Of a stretch of DNA of 64,000 nucleotides, positions 35,901 to 50,900 are shown one piece after another. A model generated the notes under the pieces. It did not search any database and was not told where the DNA came from. It saw nothing but the letters and a program-made list of their open reading frames with translations. The position numbers and the translations under genes were made by a program. Numbering within the stretch: the first letter of the stretch is position 1; each line of letters begins with the position of its first letter. This DNA is from Trileptium ribeirensis. Lineage: Eukaryota; Nematoda; Enoplea; Enoplida; Thoracostomopsidae. Location: the NCBI GenBank assembly GCA_030248225.1, contig JASANE010019195.1, positions 62,001-126,000 on the forward strand. The letters are read 5' to 3'.

Positions 35901-38900
35901 TTTGGTTTATGTACAATACGATAAATATGTAACTTGATATGTAACTATTGTTTTAGCAAAATGAATGTCACCTTTTCAAGAATTGCGTATCAGATCTTAA
36001 AACAGGTACCGAGTCACACAGTAACACAAAAAACTATACAGAAATATGTAAATGATATTCTGCATTTGTGACCATTAAAGGTTTTTATTTTGTAAAATTT
36101 TTAATTTTATGAGACACCAGAATGGTATCTATTTACAGGTAGCACATAACGTATTTGACGTTCAACATTTCAAGCAACTTAGTGTTAAATACCAAGATAC
36201 AAGGTTTCGGTAAAAATATTCACATAATGCTAAATTAAATGACTTACACCGATACCCTCTTTAGCCGCTCCGTCGTATGTCTGCTGTACAATAGAAGTTG
36301 TTCCGCCAAGTATTCCGATACCGAATCCTTTCACTCCGCTCACCAGATGTCCCAGAGCATTACCCGACGCAGCTCCTAAAACGCTGTTATGTATAATATG
36401 ATTTTCTAAAAAGTTCGTTTGCTGTGCTCTCGAAAAATCTGATAGCGTGGTAGACTACGAAGTGTATTTTGAAAATTATTTATGAATTTTACCGCTACTG
36501 TGATCATAATACAACCATAAAACCAACACAAAAGATTCGTTCTTGAGCGGTGCTCATAAGTAAATACAAAACGGGTTTTGCTTAAACATCCAATTCCTAA
36601 ATAGATACCCTATGGAATATCGAGTAACCAGCGCGAATTGTCTGAATCACTTTAAGAAATACAGTGACAACATGACCATTTTGAAGTCAATGAAAGATCA
36701 TTCGATAGGCTCACGTTTGGAACGAACCCAAATATTCAACAGGATATAATTTTACTCAAGCAGGTAATAAAATTGCGATATAATTTTTTAAGACTATCCT
36801 CTGAGTCCCAACCTTCAAATTAACCTGATACTTCTTATTGAAATACACAACGCACCATATAATTCTTAATTAGAAAATGGCAAATAGCAACACAGTAGTA
36901 ATTTAACTATTGCAACCATTTAATTTCAAGAACATGTGATTCAAATCGTTGTGTAGCTCCAATATACAGGGAAATTGCATGGGGAAAATGAAAAATGGGG
37001 CATGAAAATACAGGAAAACCGAAAAGTATGATTCTGGTAATGCGATGCCACTACTGCCGTTTAACATCGATGAAGCGTGGACCTAGTTGTGACTTACCGT
37101 GTCGCATGCTTTCTCGAAGTTCCTGGTGTCGCTCATCCATTGTAATACGTCCAACGCCTTCAGAGAGCGAATTTGTTAGCTGAAAATATAAACCTGCCTA
37201 AGAAACTCAGTCGAAAACTGGATAGCCCGATTTATTACTTTTAGGAAATCAAGTGACTGCTGTTATTATTAAAACAAGTAACGAATACAGTACAACAATT
37301 TGCAATAATGATCGCGGAAAGGGACGACTGTGGCAACAAAATCCGGAACGCTAAAAATATTATCTAAAGCTAATTTAGTTAACAAATAACTTATAGCAGT
37401 TGTTGAATTAACAATAATCCAAATGGAATCTTTAAACTTGGTGACTAAATGAGTATTTCCTGGAAACAATTGTGCATAAAACAAAGGTACCAGAACTTAT
37501 TTTCTATAGTAACACTAATGGCAGCTGAATCCGAGTTTGCTAGCTGATCAAAATGTGGCCGGTTTTACAACTAATATTTTCTGCTCACCTTCGCGGCTGA
37601 ATTGGACACACCGTGCGCAAGACCGGCGACAAACCCACCAACGCTGCCTTCCGTAAGAAGCTCCGAGAATCCGCCAGTAACGTCATTGAACAAACCAAGA
37701 GGATTGCCTAGGAAGTCGACAGTTCCAAGAATTTTGTACGCCTGACTGAGCAGTTGATCTACAAAAAACATTATACGGCATAAAAGTAACTGTATCTAAT
37801 ATATTATTTATTAATGTTCCGCTAAAAATCCAATACGGTTATATTAGGACTTAAGTTACTTTTGTTGAAGCCGACCATTTTGAAATTTTTATAAACATTT
37901 TGGATATCAGCAAAGATTTAGCGGCGAATAATTTGCTCTGAAGCACGCGATCTACCATTGCGCCGCAGGGTAATAATTGTTCTAAATCACTGTAAAATTC
38001 ATAATATAGGATTTCAAATTTAAGATATTAATTTATTAGCAGCAGTGGGACAAATTTTCGCTTTTGCCTCAAGAAAATACATCATAATATTGTATTTGTG
38101 CACGCACATTTTATACTGCAATTATTGTAAATGTGTGTAACGACATGCTAGAATTTAAGCTATAGTTACGGACAGAAATAAAAGCAAACTTTTCGTGTAT
38201 CGTCGGCGAAAATTATTGAATGGTTCGCGAAAAAATAACTGTCGATTGCTATCCGCGAATTATTCCATTTGTTCGCGAATTTTTCGGGAACAGTTTGCGA
38301 AACATTTGCTTTTATTTCCGGCCACAGCTGTAGAATTGATTTTTGAATAAAATCTAGTGGATTAAACTAAGGCGGAATTAAACCTCGCAGATTTTCATCA
38401 ACTTTGTAGATTAATTCTAATAGAATTAATTTTGGTGACGAAGAATCACATTTGATTCTGATCGTTTTTACGCAAATTTTTCTTTGAACAGAATTATATA
38501 TTTATGTGTATTAATTCTGCTAAAAGAATTAATTATGGTCACAATTAAAGTTAATTTTACTGTTTACCTTAATTAATTTTAGCCGATTTAATTCGAATAG
38601 ATTTCTTTCCTCAGAAACGCGTTTGGCGGTATATGTCGTAAAGCAGGATCAATTCTACCAAACTTAATTCGACATAAATGGTTTCTTCATCGAAATTATT
38701 TGGAGTGGAATTGCCTCTAAGACTCGAATCAATTCTTTAAAATTCGTTTTTTACCATGTCCATGAACACACCTTACAATAGTTACGGTATTGCATAAATG
38801 ATATCTAAATAATATGGCACTCCTAGGCAGAGAAATGCTACGAAAATGACTGCGAGTAGCGCAGTATATGTTGTTGATAATCGGGTTAAAATATTAAATA

Positions 38901-41900
38901 AATAGCGAAACCAGCGAGCATTTGGCAATAACTGAAACGGACTGAGCGAAGCGAGCGGGCTTTCCACTGAAGGCGTTAGGGAGAAAATAGTGAAAATTTC
39001 TTTTTCGTGTCAATTTCTGTCATTCATAACCCATCTTCAAATGGATAAATTTCAATGAATTTTTATTCAAAGCCAAAAGTGACGAGGATATGCACTTTAG
39101 GTTAACGCCAACCGCTCCGACCACACCTTCGGGGTCAAAATGATAAAAACAATTTTAAGAGTGTTTTTTGCCAAGTACCGTTTATCAGTGTTTCGTATTT
39201 CATATCTAGAGACACAGGCTACAACTTTGCTGACTAGACTTTTTTGTGGAACTACTCTGTGCTGCTGTAGGGCCGAATATGGTTCGTTGACCTTGTACCA
39301 GAAATAGCGATTTTTCAATTTTCGGCATGATATTGTGTGTGTAACGGACGTGACCGCATGGATCTGTTACATGTGTTTTTATATTACAATGAGTGCTTCT
39401 TAAGGTTATCAAACACGCTGGATACAATGGCTTTGCTGTCTAGAATCTACGTTGACTATATTATATCTTTTATAGAGTTTCGTGGGTTTTACGGTTGACG
39501 AACCCGATTTTTTGAAATGTAGTGCACTTTCATTCGTTTCGTAATGTATTGAATGCAAGGTATATATCGCGAATTGCTTTATATCGGTATTTCTGAAGAC
39601 TGAGTACAATGATTTGGTTATCGTGACTCCAGCGTGCATATTTCAAACATTTTCAAGGGTTTTCATTGGGCTTATGAATCCGATTTAGAGAAAATAGAAT
39701 GTCTTCCGAGTTGAGTATATAACATCAAAAATAGTTTTGTTTTTGGTATCCTGAATACAAAAATTTTGTGGCCTAGAGACCTGCGTACATATTTCATGCC
39801 TTTTCGTGAGTTTTTGGTGGGTTTAGGGTTAATGAACCCGATTTCCAGAATATAGTCTGTCTTGAGTTGCTTGGTTACGCAGTGCGTACAGGTCCTCAAG
39901 AATATCTACATAGTTTCTCAAGTAGGCTGAGTACGATGGTTTGGTTATCTAGAAACCAGCACAAATACTCGATGCGCTGTGAGTTGTTTCCGATGGGGTT
40001 AGAGTCGAAGAGGTTTAGCAAGAAGTAAGAAAAATTGCCAAAAAATGGGGGCGACCGAGAAGTGTGGTGGGCAAAAAATAAAAGTCAGGGAAGGTGTCTG
40101 TTAAGGATCACGCGTAGGCAACAAAGGGTCAACCCCTTCCTTCCCCATAATAAAGCCCGGTAACTTGTCACTCGATGTCCGTTAGACATTATTTTTGCTC
40201 GCTGCGTGCGAAACGTTACGACGCTGCTCGCTCACTGCGCCATCAAACGTCACACATTGGAAAAGCGACAGTCATTTCTGGGGCACAGTGTATGTATATG
40301 TTGGTTCTAGTGTTGTGTTTGAATTCGTCGTTTAGTGTTTCGACTCATCTTACTTGTAAAATGAACCTTGATGCCGTCGAATAATACTTTAACAGTGCCA
40401 AAATACTGAGCATATTGAAATGGTGATAGTTCGACTGGTGCGTTTTCGAAACGAACAAGGCGCACATTGTACGCCGCCTAAACATATAGTAATAAAGTTA
40501 TCAAAACCAGATATTTATATTGCGAATTAATTACTTGAAATTAACTTATTTAAGTGAAGTTTATATTATATACTATAAAAGCAGCCACATACAATACCGA
40601 AAAATGCCAGAGAGCCAGAGATAGTTCGAAACTACCAAAAAATTCAAAGTCAAGAAGATACTAATACTTTATGAGTTACAGTATTTCCATCTCGTAATAG
40701 TATGTATCTATCGAGGGTATTACACTAAAGCGACGTCAATTACAAAGGAATACATGACCAGCAAACGCCGACCAGTCCAAATTTGCGCACAGCAAAGAAA
40801 TGTAAAATTTCTCGGAGACAATTCATCTGTTCTTTGTTCGTGATAGTTGCCAAAAAAGTTTCATTTTTCATACTGGGTTCTCGCCAGTGGAGGATGCCTC
40901 ATAAACCGGCCTGATTCCAATACTGAAGCCACCCCGTGCAGCCCCAGGTCTGAATTTATGTATCTTGATTGGAAATAACAGTTGATTTGTTTGTTTAATG
41001 GGATATTTTTCCGCCTACATGATCTAAAGTTTACATTTTCTAACATTTGCCGACCGATACGATGCGAGTTTCCCCACTGATCCCACAAAATTTAAATCCA
41101 AATGCCAAAGTTTGTAGTACCAATTTTTGGAATTTTGCCTTTTTCCCGCCGCACACCCTGAAGTTGCTCCGTACAGGGAAATCCCAGAGAATGTTTTAAG
41201 TGCTGAGTCCCCCAGTCTTGAAAACCCTAGAAAGAACCCACCCAGTCAATAATAAAGCTTGTTCGTTTCACTGGCTAACCTATTTTGAAAGATCCCCTTA
41301 CGCTGCTGGCTAGTCCAAACCTCAGAAATTATAGCCGCCCCCCAGTCTCACATGCCGGAGGGTGCCGGATTTTGCCGGGGGCCAATTTTTTCCCGGATTT
41401 TGTCGCGTTTAGACGTTCATTCTTCTCAGCTTTGGCTTTGAGCCGGCGGTACCTTCGTTCTGCCGGGGGGAGCCGAAAATGCCGCCCCCACTTTGGACTA
41501 GCCAGCGCTGCATGACTATTCCGACAGCAACGCAGAACTCACCCTGTACGGTTTCAGTTCCAGTGGAAGGATCGGTGAAGTTATCACCGAAAGGTACAGC
41601 TTACGACATGATAAGCGAACAGATCCCAAATAGCATCGATGAGCTTCAACGATATGAGGCCTGAAATAATTACGACAAAACAATTACTGAGCCACTACAA
41701 AATTTTAGCAAAATGTATAGTATCGTTAGCGTAATAATTATGTAATAATCAAATATTATTATTAATTATTATTACATTTATATAATTATTTTAGAGTAAA
41801 ACTATAAAGTTAGATATCTGTGACATTTGCAGCACAAAATAATAACAAACACCGTCTTCGCCAAAAAGATAAAAGAAGTATAATCATGGAGTTCTTCTTT

Positions 41901-44900
41901 AAGTATTAAACAACCGCGAAGCTTCTTAAAAACAATAATTCTGCGTTTTATCTATAGTTGCGGATAGAAATACAATCTTTCGCGAATTCCGCCATTCACG
42001 ATAAAATAACAGTAGTTGTTTAATTATTTATTTGAGAATTTTTTGCGAAAGATGAATGAAAAATTTACACTTGTCTTTGACTGAAATGATGCTTAAGTTA
42101 CTGCAGTTATGGACAGACGAATACGCGGAGGGGCGCAATTTCGTCTGGACGCGGGCATGCAGTTTCGTTCTTCTACTTCCCATTTTTTTTAGCTTTATGT
42201 CCGTGACTGTACTTCAAGATCAAGTTTTGACTATGTAATTGTTACAAAATTTTCATGATTTATCATTGCCATAACATAGTAGTGTGGTACTATTTAAACA
42301 CTCAGATAGATAACAAAGTGGCATCTTGTTAGTGTTTAACTGCTTACTCGCACATCGAGGGAAACCAGCGTTCCGTCCGGCTAATCTGCGCTTAGAGATT
42401 ATTGCTAAGTTTCTAATCCAGGTTCCCCAGTCACCTTAAGGTTCGTCCCTCGATATAAGGCGAGAACATCGTTAATACTATGATGCCAGCAATACGGAAA
42501 ATTTAATAACAATCTTAATCGTAAACCTTTAAAGCTTAAAACGTTTATTTAATCCTGCAATGGGCAATATGAAAATTTTTGATATTTGTAAAACAAATTT
42601 AGGAAAAATTGTTATTTCAAAAGTCATTTAAACGCTGTAGTATCATAACACTTGCCTTATTTAATACAAACCATGGAAATATAATATTGGTTTTAACGTA
42701 TTGAGCATCTCCATTACGTTAATCCTGTACGTCCACATTGCAAAGTTTTTTGAATTTGACCAATTTTTGGCGCCAAAATTTAGTAAAATTAGTCCCTGCA
42801 CCGTCCCAAAAGGTTATTAATAATCAAAATGTAGGTTTGCAACGATTAAACGATTGTGTTTTACAACTTACATAACCCTATAAGTCAATAGTTCACCACC
42901 AAGTAGCACGAAATTTACTTTGTCTAAATTTTGGAAACTTCACATTTGACGGTATTTTTAAACTTTGGCTCATAGCCCGCAAAATTATGAAACCGGCAAA
43001 ATTTGCCAATTTTGCATAAATATCGTCCCACATGGTAACAGCAAGGCCAATGTGAGGCTAAAACAGTAAAATTAATATGTTTTGCCCAGTTAAATAACCA
43101 TGCATTCCTCTCGCTCACCAGAACAAACAAAAATCTCACGCTATAAAAATTCTGATAATTTTAACTTTTTATGGTAAATTCTTCTCGAAAACTGTTGCTC
43201 TGACAAAATGCATACCATCAAAATTATTGTAGTTTAAATGAAAAGATTTATTTGGTAAACTATATTTTCTATCTTCGATACCTCAAGCAAGACTATAGCT
43301 TAAAATGTTGGGAATTCCAAATACCGAAAATCAAAGTCTACAAATTTTCCGGTTCTGTGAGAATATAGGTAGGCAATCATTACAGCAGCGCAAACACAAA
43401 ACCAGGTGCCCAACTATATTTTATTACGCATCAAATAAAACATTCATTGTTAGAATCTGTCAATGTGATGAAGAGTTATTGGACCAAACAGATGGAAAAA
43501 TATGCTAAGCTAAGCATTATTGTGAGCTACCTGAGAAAAGCCACTGCCTGAGCTCACCCAGTTTCAATTGCCGTGCATAAGGGAAGAATAGAACGTATCC
43601 CTTCTCTCTGACGAAAACCCATAACGTCATCGGCGTTTGTAACCTTGTACCCCATAAAACCACTTGACATGGAATAGTCGATTTCCCTACGTCCGTTGAA
43701 ATGCACTATCTAAATATTACCGCAAAGACGGTGAAATACAAAGCTTTCGGCAACATTTAAAGCATATTATGACAACAAAAATATAATTATACGAAAAAAT
43801 ACATTATAGTATCGTTGACATTTGTCGATATGATAACTGAAATAAATGTTAAAAAATATATGCCATAAATTGGCATGCGTCGGCATTTGCCGGCCTTCCT
43901 CTGTCAATAAACAAAAAGTAGTAAAATGTTTAGAATAATGTTACCGGTCAAGGTCGACAAACGGCGTTAGCTGGAGTACATCCGGCGGCTCCCGTTCCCA
44001 AAACTTTAACATTTTCCATAGCATGATTTCGTCAATTTGAAGCACCACTTTTCCGACTTCAATCTTGACAACCTTCAAAATATAATTAAAAATAAAATAT
44101 TCACTCGCTACTAATGACACAAGTTACAAAGTCTGATAAACAACGCCGTTTTACTTCATGTACTTTTATTTTTAATTGAAACAAATGAATATTTTTAGAA
44201 AATATCTTTACCGATAATGATAATTATCTCATTGTGTAATCAAACACGTGGCGTCAACTACATGGTAGCGTCGTTTATTTATCGAGTTAACAGCTCAGTA
44301 AGATAACCATTACATCTGCTTATCCTTATTCATAAGTATACTAGCAACTCTATCGAGATTGCAGAACGTAGTGAAGCATAGGTACACCAACACCTTTTGC
44401 ATGAGCAGAAAATCAGCTCTCGATAGCATACGTCGGTATGCTATTATGTAGATATCACACAATACCGCATAAGTTAGAACAAAACTAACACCGGCAATAA
44501 GTTTCGCATGCTCGAAAACCCCCAAGTCCAAGCTATCATCCTCCCAGGACGTCACAATAAAATTGGGAATTTTGAGTCGATGAGCCATGGAGGCGCCATA
44601 CCCCAGTACCCATGGGTCGCAAAACAAAATCAACACCGGTAATGAGAAATAAATCCAACCAGAGAAAAAATTCGAAACTTAACATAAAAAAGCTTCCGTG
44701 TAGGGTGCTAAGATGGGGTAAAAACCCTCATTTTGATCTCTGACCCCGAACCAAGGGGGCGCCATATTCTCGTACCCATATAACCATGGGTTGTAGAGTA
44801 AAACCAATACCTGCAATGAGTTTACCATGCCCGAAAACGCCCAAGTGAACAAGTGAAAATTTTCAGACACCCAGAACGTCAGAATAAGTTTTCTAATTTA

Positions 44901-47900
44901 GGGTCTAGGAACCATGTGGGTGCCATACCTCAAACCCCATAACTCCAAAACTGGAGTCTTAATCGAAAACAAAAAAGTGGCATCGGCATTTATCATTTTA
45001 CTAACCAACCGGAGAAAAAATTCAAAAGTAAAGATAAAAATAACCTTGCTTCCTAAAGGGTACTAAAATGGGGCAAAAAATCCACATTTTGACCCCAAAA
45101 CCCGGAACCAGATTTCAAACCAAAAACGTTCGGGATCTACACGGTAAATCGACTATGCTGGGTCGAATGAGCCCAACATCATGAAAATCGGTTAAATCGT
45201 TCCCGAGTTATGGGCGATCACACACACACAATCTCCACTACGTTTCGCTACGTTCTGAAAAAGTTTACATTATTTTATGCTAGTAAAAAACATGTGGATC
45301 AAATAATAAAGATAACGAGTACCTGAATAGTATCATAGTTGAGTTCGCGGTTGCCGACTATAGAAAAATCTAATGCCGGCTCAATGGTTGAACCTTCAAT
45401 TTCTTTTGGCCGCACAAAAAGACACGGCCACCGGACAGCGTTCAGAAGCTGGTTGTCCATCTAGAACGACACAAAAGCCAATATAGTATAAAAATTTCAC
45501 TCAAATTTATGCATCTCAAAAATCGAATCTACAGTTACAAACAGAAATACGGTAATCGGCAGAAATGACTGTGGCAGTTCGAGAGAATGCGACCAAGTAG
45601 TTCACTTGGAAAACACTACAATTAGTAACAAAACTTTGTTCTAAAAAGAATTTCACTCGAGCAAGTGGAAAGCAAGGTAAATTTGTCTACGGGGTTCCGA
45701 CCCGGGGGCAAGGGGGTGGGGTGGGCTGACCCCGACTTGGCTCGCTGTGACCCCGACATGTCGATGTACTCTCCCGCGATTTTAACCCCGAGATTTTTGC
45801 CTACGACATATGTGAAGTTTTCATTTTCCCTTAAAATTTCGTTTTTACGTCGCTTACACACTTAAGTCTAACATAAGTCAGTATTTCGGCACAAATTAAC
45901 CACAATTTCTAAAAAGCATTTAGCTTCCGAATTTCTGAAAAATTTGGTCTCTCGCATTGATTGATCCTTCTTGGTGGTACTACGCCCTCCCCTAGGCCAT
46001 GATCTCGGATTTTGTAGGAGTTCCGAAACCAAAGTTAGGATTGTCTCTACTGATATGACAGTAACGTTATCAAATTTTAAGGCAGCAGTGACTGGTAATA
46101 CCAAAAAAGACAAAGCGCGAAGTTTAATAATAAAGAGAGCAGCGGCAAAAATAACTTCAATCGAAAACGATTTAAATCGAAATTGATCGAAATCGCAATC
46201 GAACGAAATTTCGTTTAATCGTAATGGACCGAAATTTTGTTTAGTCGAAAATAAACGAATTTTTAAAAATTCGATATTAATTTAAATGCAATAAAATCAA
46301 AATCGATCTAAATTTCGTTCAGTGATAAGTTGTTTCGAAATCGATCGAAATTTCGGCCGATTATTTTGCACTCATTTCTGGCCACGACTGTACAATGGCC
46401 AACTACAGTTCAAACACAATTCAAAATATATTATTACTGTACGACACAAAATATTAATATTAGTGAACCTGTATTTGCAGCACTCGACAGCTAAGCGAAT
46501 GAACACCTCGTTGACAGTTGTAAATTGTTAAGATGCCCGATAGTTTTAAATAGACAATTTCTTCGGGTAGACTTGAAATAATCGAAAGACCGATACCATC
46601 GTTTAGTGTAATCGAAACATTAACCTAAAATGAAGTAAAATGAAAACAAATTAAATTGTGATTAAAACGACTATTGCTGTAATAGCTTATAATGACAGCG
46701 TGTCGCTTAGTGGCTACTTAGTCGTTTAATGATGAAACGCTCCTATTTTATATAGACACAATCAAGTTTTGAGTTTGACTTGTCTAGTCGCAACAATGCA
46801 CAGAGGGCTAATTTATGCGTTACTGCAGGATCTGTTCGGCGACCGTAGGTTGAACACTAAATGGTAAATTACATCTAATAACTCAAAAATTTTCTGAGGC
46901 CAATCGCGTTATACCCATCAAGCAATAAGCTTTTTTTATAATAATTATTGTTGTTGTTTACGTTTATTTTACCTCGAATTGCGATTCATTCTCAGTTGAA
47001 GCGTTTCGCGCATCGACGTCACCAACGGATCGCTGAAATAAATAACTGTGCAAAGCTAAGACTGCATTCAGTTGGTCGATAAATAGCACACGAATCATGA
47101 AAACAACCATAATTAGCGCTAAATTTTATGCGAAACAATAGTTGAAAATGATCGCCGTTTGGTAGCTGTTCGCACAATCGAAAGGTGACAGTTATTTCGA
47201 AGACGTACACTGTATTTAGCTCAAAGGGTACTTTCGGTAAGCTACGATATACAGAATAAAAACAAATGACAACTTTATGGTTATTTTAGCGCGTATTTTT
47301 AATCACGAGATCGATTACAGTCTCGAGACTATTAGAAACATCGGTGAGCAATTAGAACCAAATTTTTTTCGCGAGCAAAGTACAATTTGTTTTAAATTTT
47401 ATTCTAATTATTATTCACTCGACGTTTATAGTTGTTGAACAAGTACCCGGCTGAAATTTGTCATATCAGAAGAACTAGATCAAATATTGCATCAAGGTTA
47501 AGATCTGAGCGCAGAATTCCAAAGAGCCTAAGGATCCTGAATTTCAGAAAGATAATTGAAGCATATCGCTGGTAGCGAGGAGCGGTCAACCCTGTAAAAA
47601 CCAAATAAAAAATAATAGCTGGATTTATATGGTGCGCGTTCAATTTGATAAGCTCTGTGAACATACAAGACAAATATGTTGAAATTATTTTTTTCAAAAC
47701 TGTCGCTTACAAATTTCGAAAGTTTCTGCTTTTAGTCACTGCAAGAATAACAATGTTTCTATGGTTTCTATATTCTTCTGAAAATGATTGTGATGTTACC
47801 GTTAATGTATTGATGGTGTATTATTGTTTGTTTGGGATTGTGATGGTGTTTAGAACGTTCAATTTCTGAAATCCCGAAAGTCAACGAGCGTACACCTGCC

Positions 47901-50900
47901 ATAGTCGGCCCGTTTGATGTCTGCAATTTACTAGTTGTATACTGTAGGTTTCATACCACGTTGTGACTAGTGCGTATTTCATCAACGTACCTCGTTTTGT
48001 TTATCTTCGATGAGCAATATTCGAACAGGACCTTCGTTTTTAATAGTAACGTTAAGAACACCAGAGCCAGGCCGTGCACGATGACGCTCAATCCATTCGG
48101 TTAATGGAGGATGTGTGTTGGCAGTGCCCGGTTGTTGTGATTCGGCTAAAATACAAAGATATTTATCTGCTGGTGCTTTAATGTACACTAAAGGTTGAGC
48201 ATTTAAAGCAATCCATAAGGCCGCATAGGTTGCAACTCTCAAATTAAATGAGAAAGCCTACAAACAAAAATAATGTTTGATACAGAACCGCTTAACATTT
48301 TGACGGAAAAATAGTAATTTTAGTCATTGAGGCTTTTTAGCAAATGAGAGTTTACTATAAACATCCTCAAATTAAACAGCGTGAATAGGATTAAACCATG
48401 TACTGCGTTAAAGCCAGACCTCCGAACTTTTTTCTGGGGGGTTGTGGCTGGTTCGAATCTTAAAAACAGTGCTAAATGTCCTACAAATGTAGGATTCCAG
48501 TTCAGCGTTAGATATATTTTATCTACAAAAAGTATGTTTAAGTTTGGCGCTTTCTGCATATTAACATGTTTAATTTTCGGACTTATATTTTCGATATAAC
48601 CGAAAACGCGGAAGCTAATTTTTATGTTGAATTTTTAGAAATCTAACAGCCTGGAAAAATCAAAAGCGTTTCACAAGCGTGTTACATAAACCTTTGACCA
48701 GAAATTGCCATTTGAACCATAATGTAGCGCATACCTTATTGTGAGCACATATTCTCCACAATAAAATTATCTGGCTACCTATAATTTATATAAAACTAGC
48801 TACCCTAATTTGGCGGTTAGAGCCAACAAAACCGTTAAAGGAACACACTTTTGGAAAACGACTAGGATCCCCTTTTATATCCCAGCCCATGTGACTTTCT
48901 AGTCTGTTTAACAACCATTTAAAAATTCTAGATGGCTTCAGCAAGTATTTAATTTACTCAAAAGATGCATAGCAGCAGAAGAACAATTAATGGTTGCTAT
49001 TTACCTATCTATGGTAAACCTAAGGGTTATAATGGTTATTATTACCTAGGGCAAACTCAACGGTTATAATTTTTATTTACTTGGAATTTTAACAGACTGC
49101 GCTTTGCTAGTTCGAGATCGTAACAGATCGGACGGACCCAACACCACTCCGTTCCCAGCACGAAGTCCACTGTCGGCTTCCGGTGCCGCCTGAACAAATA
49201 AGTTTTCCAGTTTACAACGCAAACGTTGACCCTAAACGAAAAATTTTACTAAAAATATTTTCTAAAACAAAATACATAACAGTCTGATTATAGACAGTTG
49301 GATCCCATAAAATATAACAGCTTAAGTCACAAAAATTACTAAGACAAAATCCACAAACAAAGCTAAGTATTAACGCTGTCTGTATATAAATTTTATTTTT
49401 GAATAGAAAATAAAAATAAACCCACAGACATGAAAAAAGAACTCCTAGAAAACTGTTGAAAAAGAAAGCTTTACGGAAAACTATAACGCTGTATTATATT
49501 GTTGTTTATGCCTTGGAGAGTTGGTTTTGGCTAAGCTTACATATTTGGCGGTACGAAACAAACTGCAGTTGAAAAAATTCTGTGAGATTAGAAGCTCAAC
49601 TCTGAGATCCTGACACAGTAGAAAAAACTTTGAACACACCTTCGCCAAGCATTTTTCAATGATATATCTCGGTAGAATACACTGTATTTAATGCAGCGCT
49701 AAGGTGCACAAAATGCATTTTAATTTTCCCATGGTTATTAGGAACTGTATAGTTGTTGTGTATCGTATTTCCGTATTTGACTTCGGTGTAAATTATGAAT
49801 AAACGCTGCGCTGACAAAGCAATAACGGCTTATATTTGATTCAAAGCTGTTTTAAAGATGTAAAAGGCAGTTTATGAATGAGCTAAAAATTAGAACATAT
49901 TACGAAAAAATTCCCAAAACGGGAATTGGAGAAAAAGAACCTTTGAGTTATACTTTTCAGTCTAAGCAATGCCGTTTTGTTATATCACGCACTACTGAAC
50001 ACACGTAGAACACGGAACCCCTTTAGAAAGTTGTGATTACACTTAAAGTTGTGAACACACTAAAATATTGAAAACTAGCAAAACGATGAGCACCTTACGG
50101 CAAGCTTGAATTTTATCCCCTCGCTAAAACAACAAAAACAAGTATTTATTGCACCCTTTTGTACGTGAGTGTTATATTATTTTGCTGAGTAAGGCTGCAA
50201 AGTCAAAGGTATCAGCGAGCAGTAAATAAAAATTTACCGATAACACATAATTAAAAGAGATTTGCCAATCCCAAGTCCAACAGTAAAAACACTGTCATGT
50301 TGATATTCCTGTTTTGTATGTTTTATGATAGCTGTTCAAAATGTAATTTAGTTTTGCAGGATGAAAATAAAATGCGATTATTTTTACTAGTATCTCGCAA
50401 GCGAACGTAAAACGAGGGAGCGTGGTTTCATTTTCAAGTTATTTTGCTTAATCACCCGTGATGAGCTGTGTCTGATGAATATACCAACATAAAACCTCTT
50501 ACACCCTGAATCTATTGAAACCATAAAAACCTCGTCGACCCTAAACAAATCGAAAACATCTGACAACGCAACAAGTATTGTGCTGGCCTTTAGATAACCA
50601 AACCTTCGTAATCAGCCTACATATGTAGACATATTCTTAATGACCCGCACGCATTACGTAACCAAACAATTTTGGAAATAGGGTCCGCTGACCCTAACCC
50701 AATGAAAAGACATGAAATATACATGCTCAACTCTAGATAAGCAAATCATTGTGTTCGGCAAACCGAAAAACCTCTATATAAACTATTTTTGATGCCATTT
50801 ACCAAATTATGGAAGACAAACTATTTTTCGGAAGTCGGTTTGATTGACCATAAGCCAAATGAAAACCCACGAAAACGCTTAAAACATGCACGCCGGACTC

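Noticed and set aside
48380..48600. GGCTGGTTCGAATC box resembling a tRNA T-arm
   Set aside because: No matching acceptor stem, anticodon arm or A box was found nearby; at most a SINE relic.
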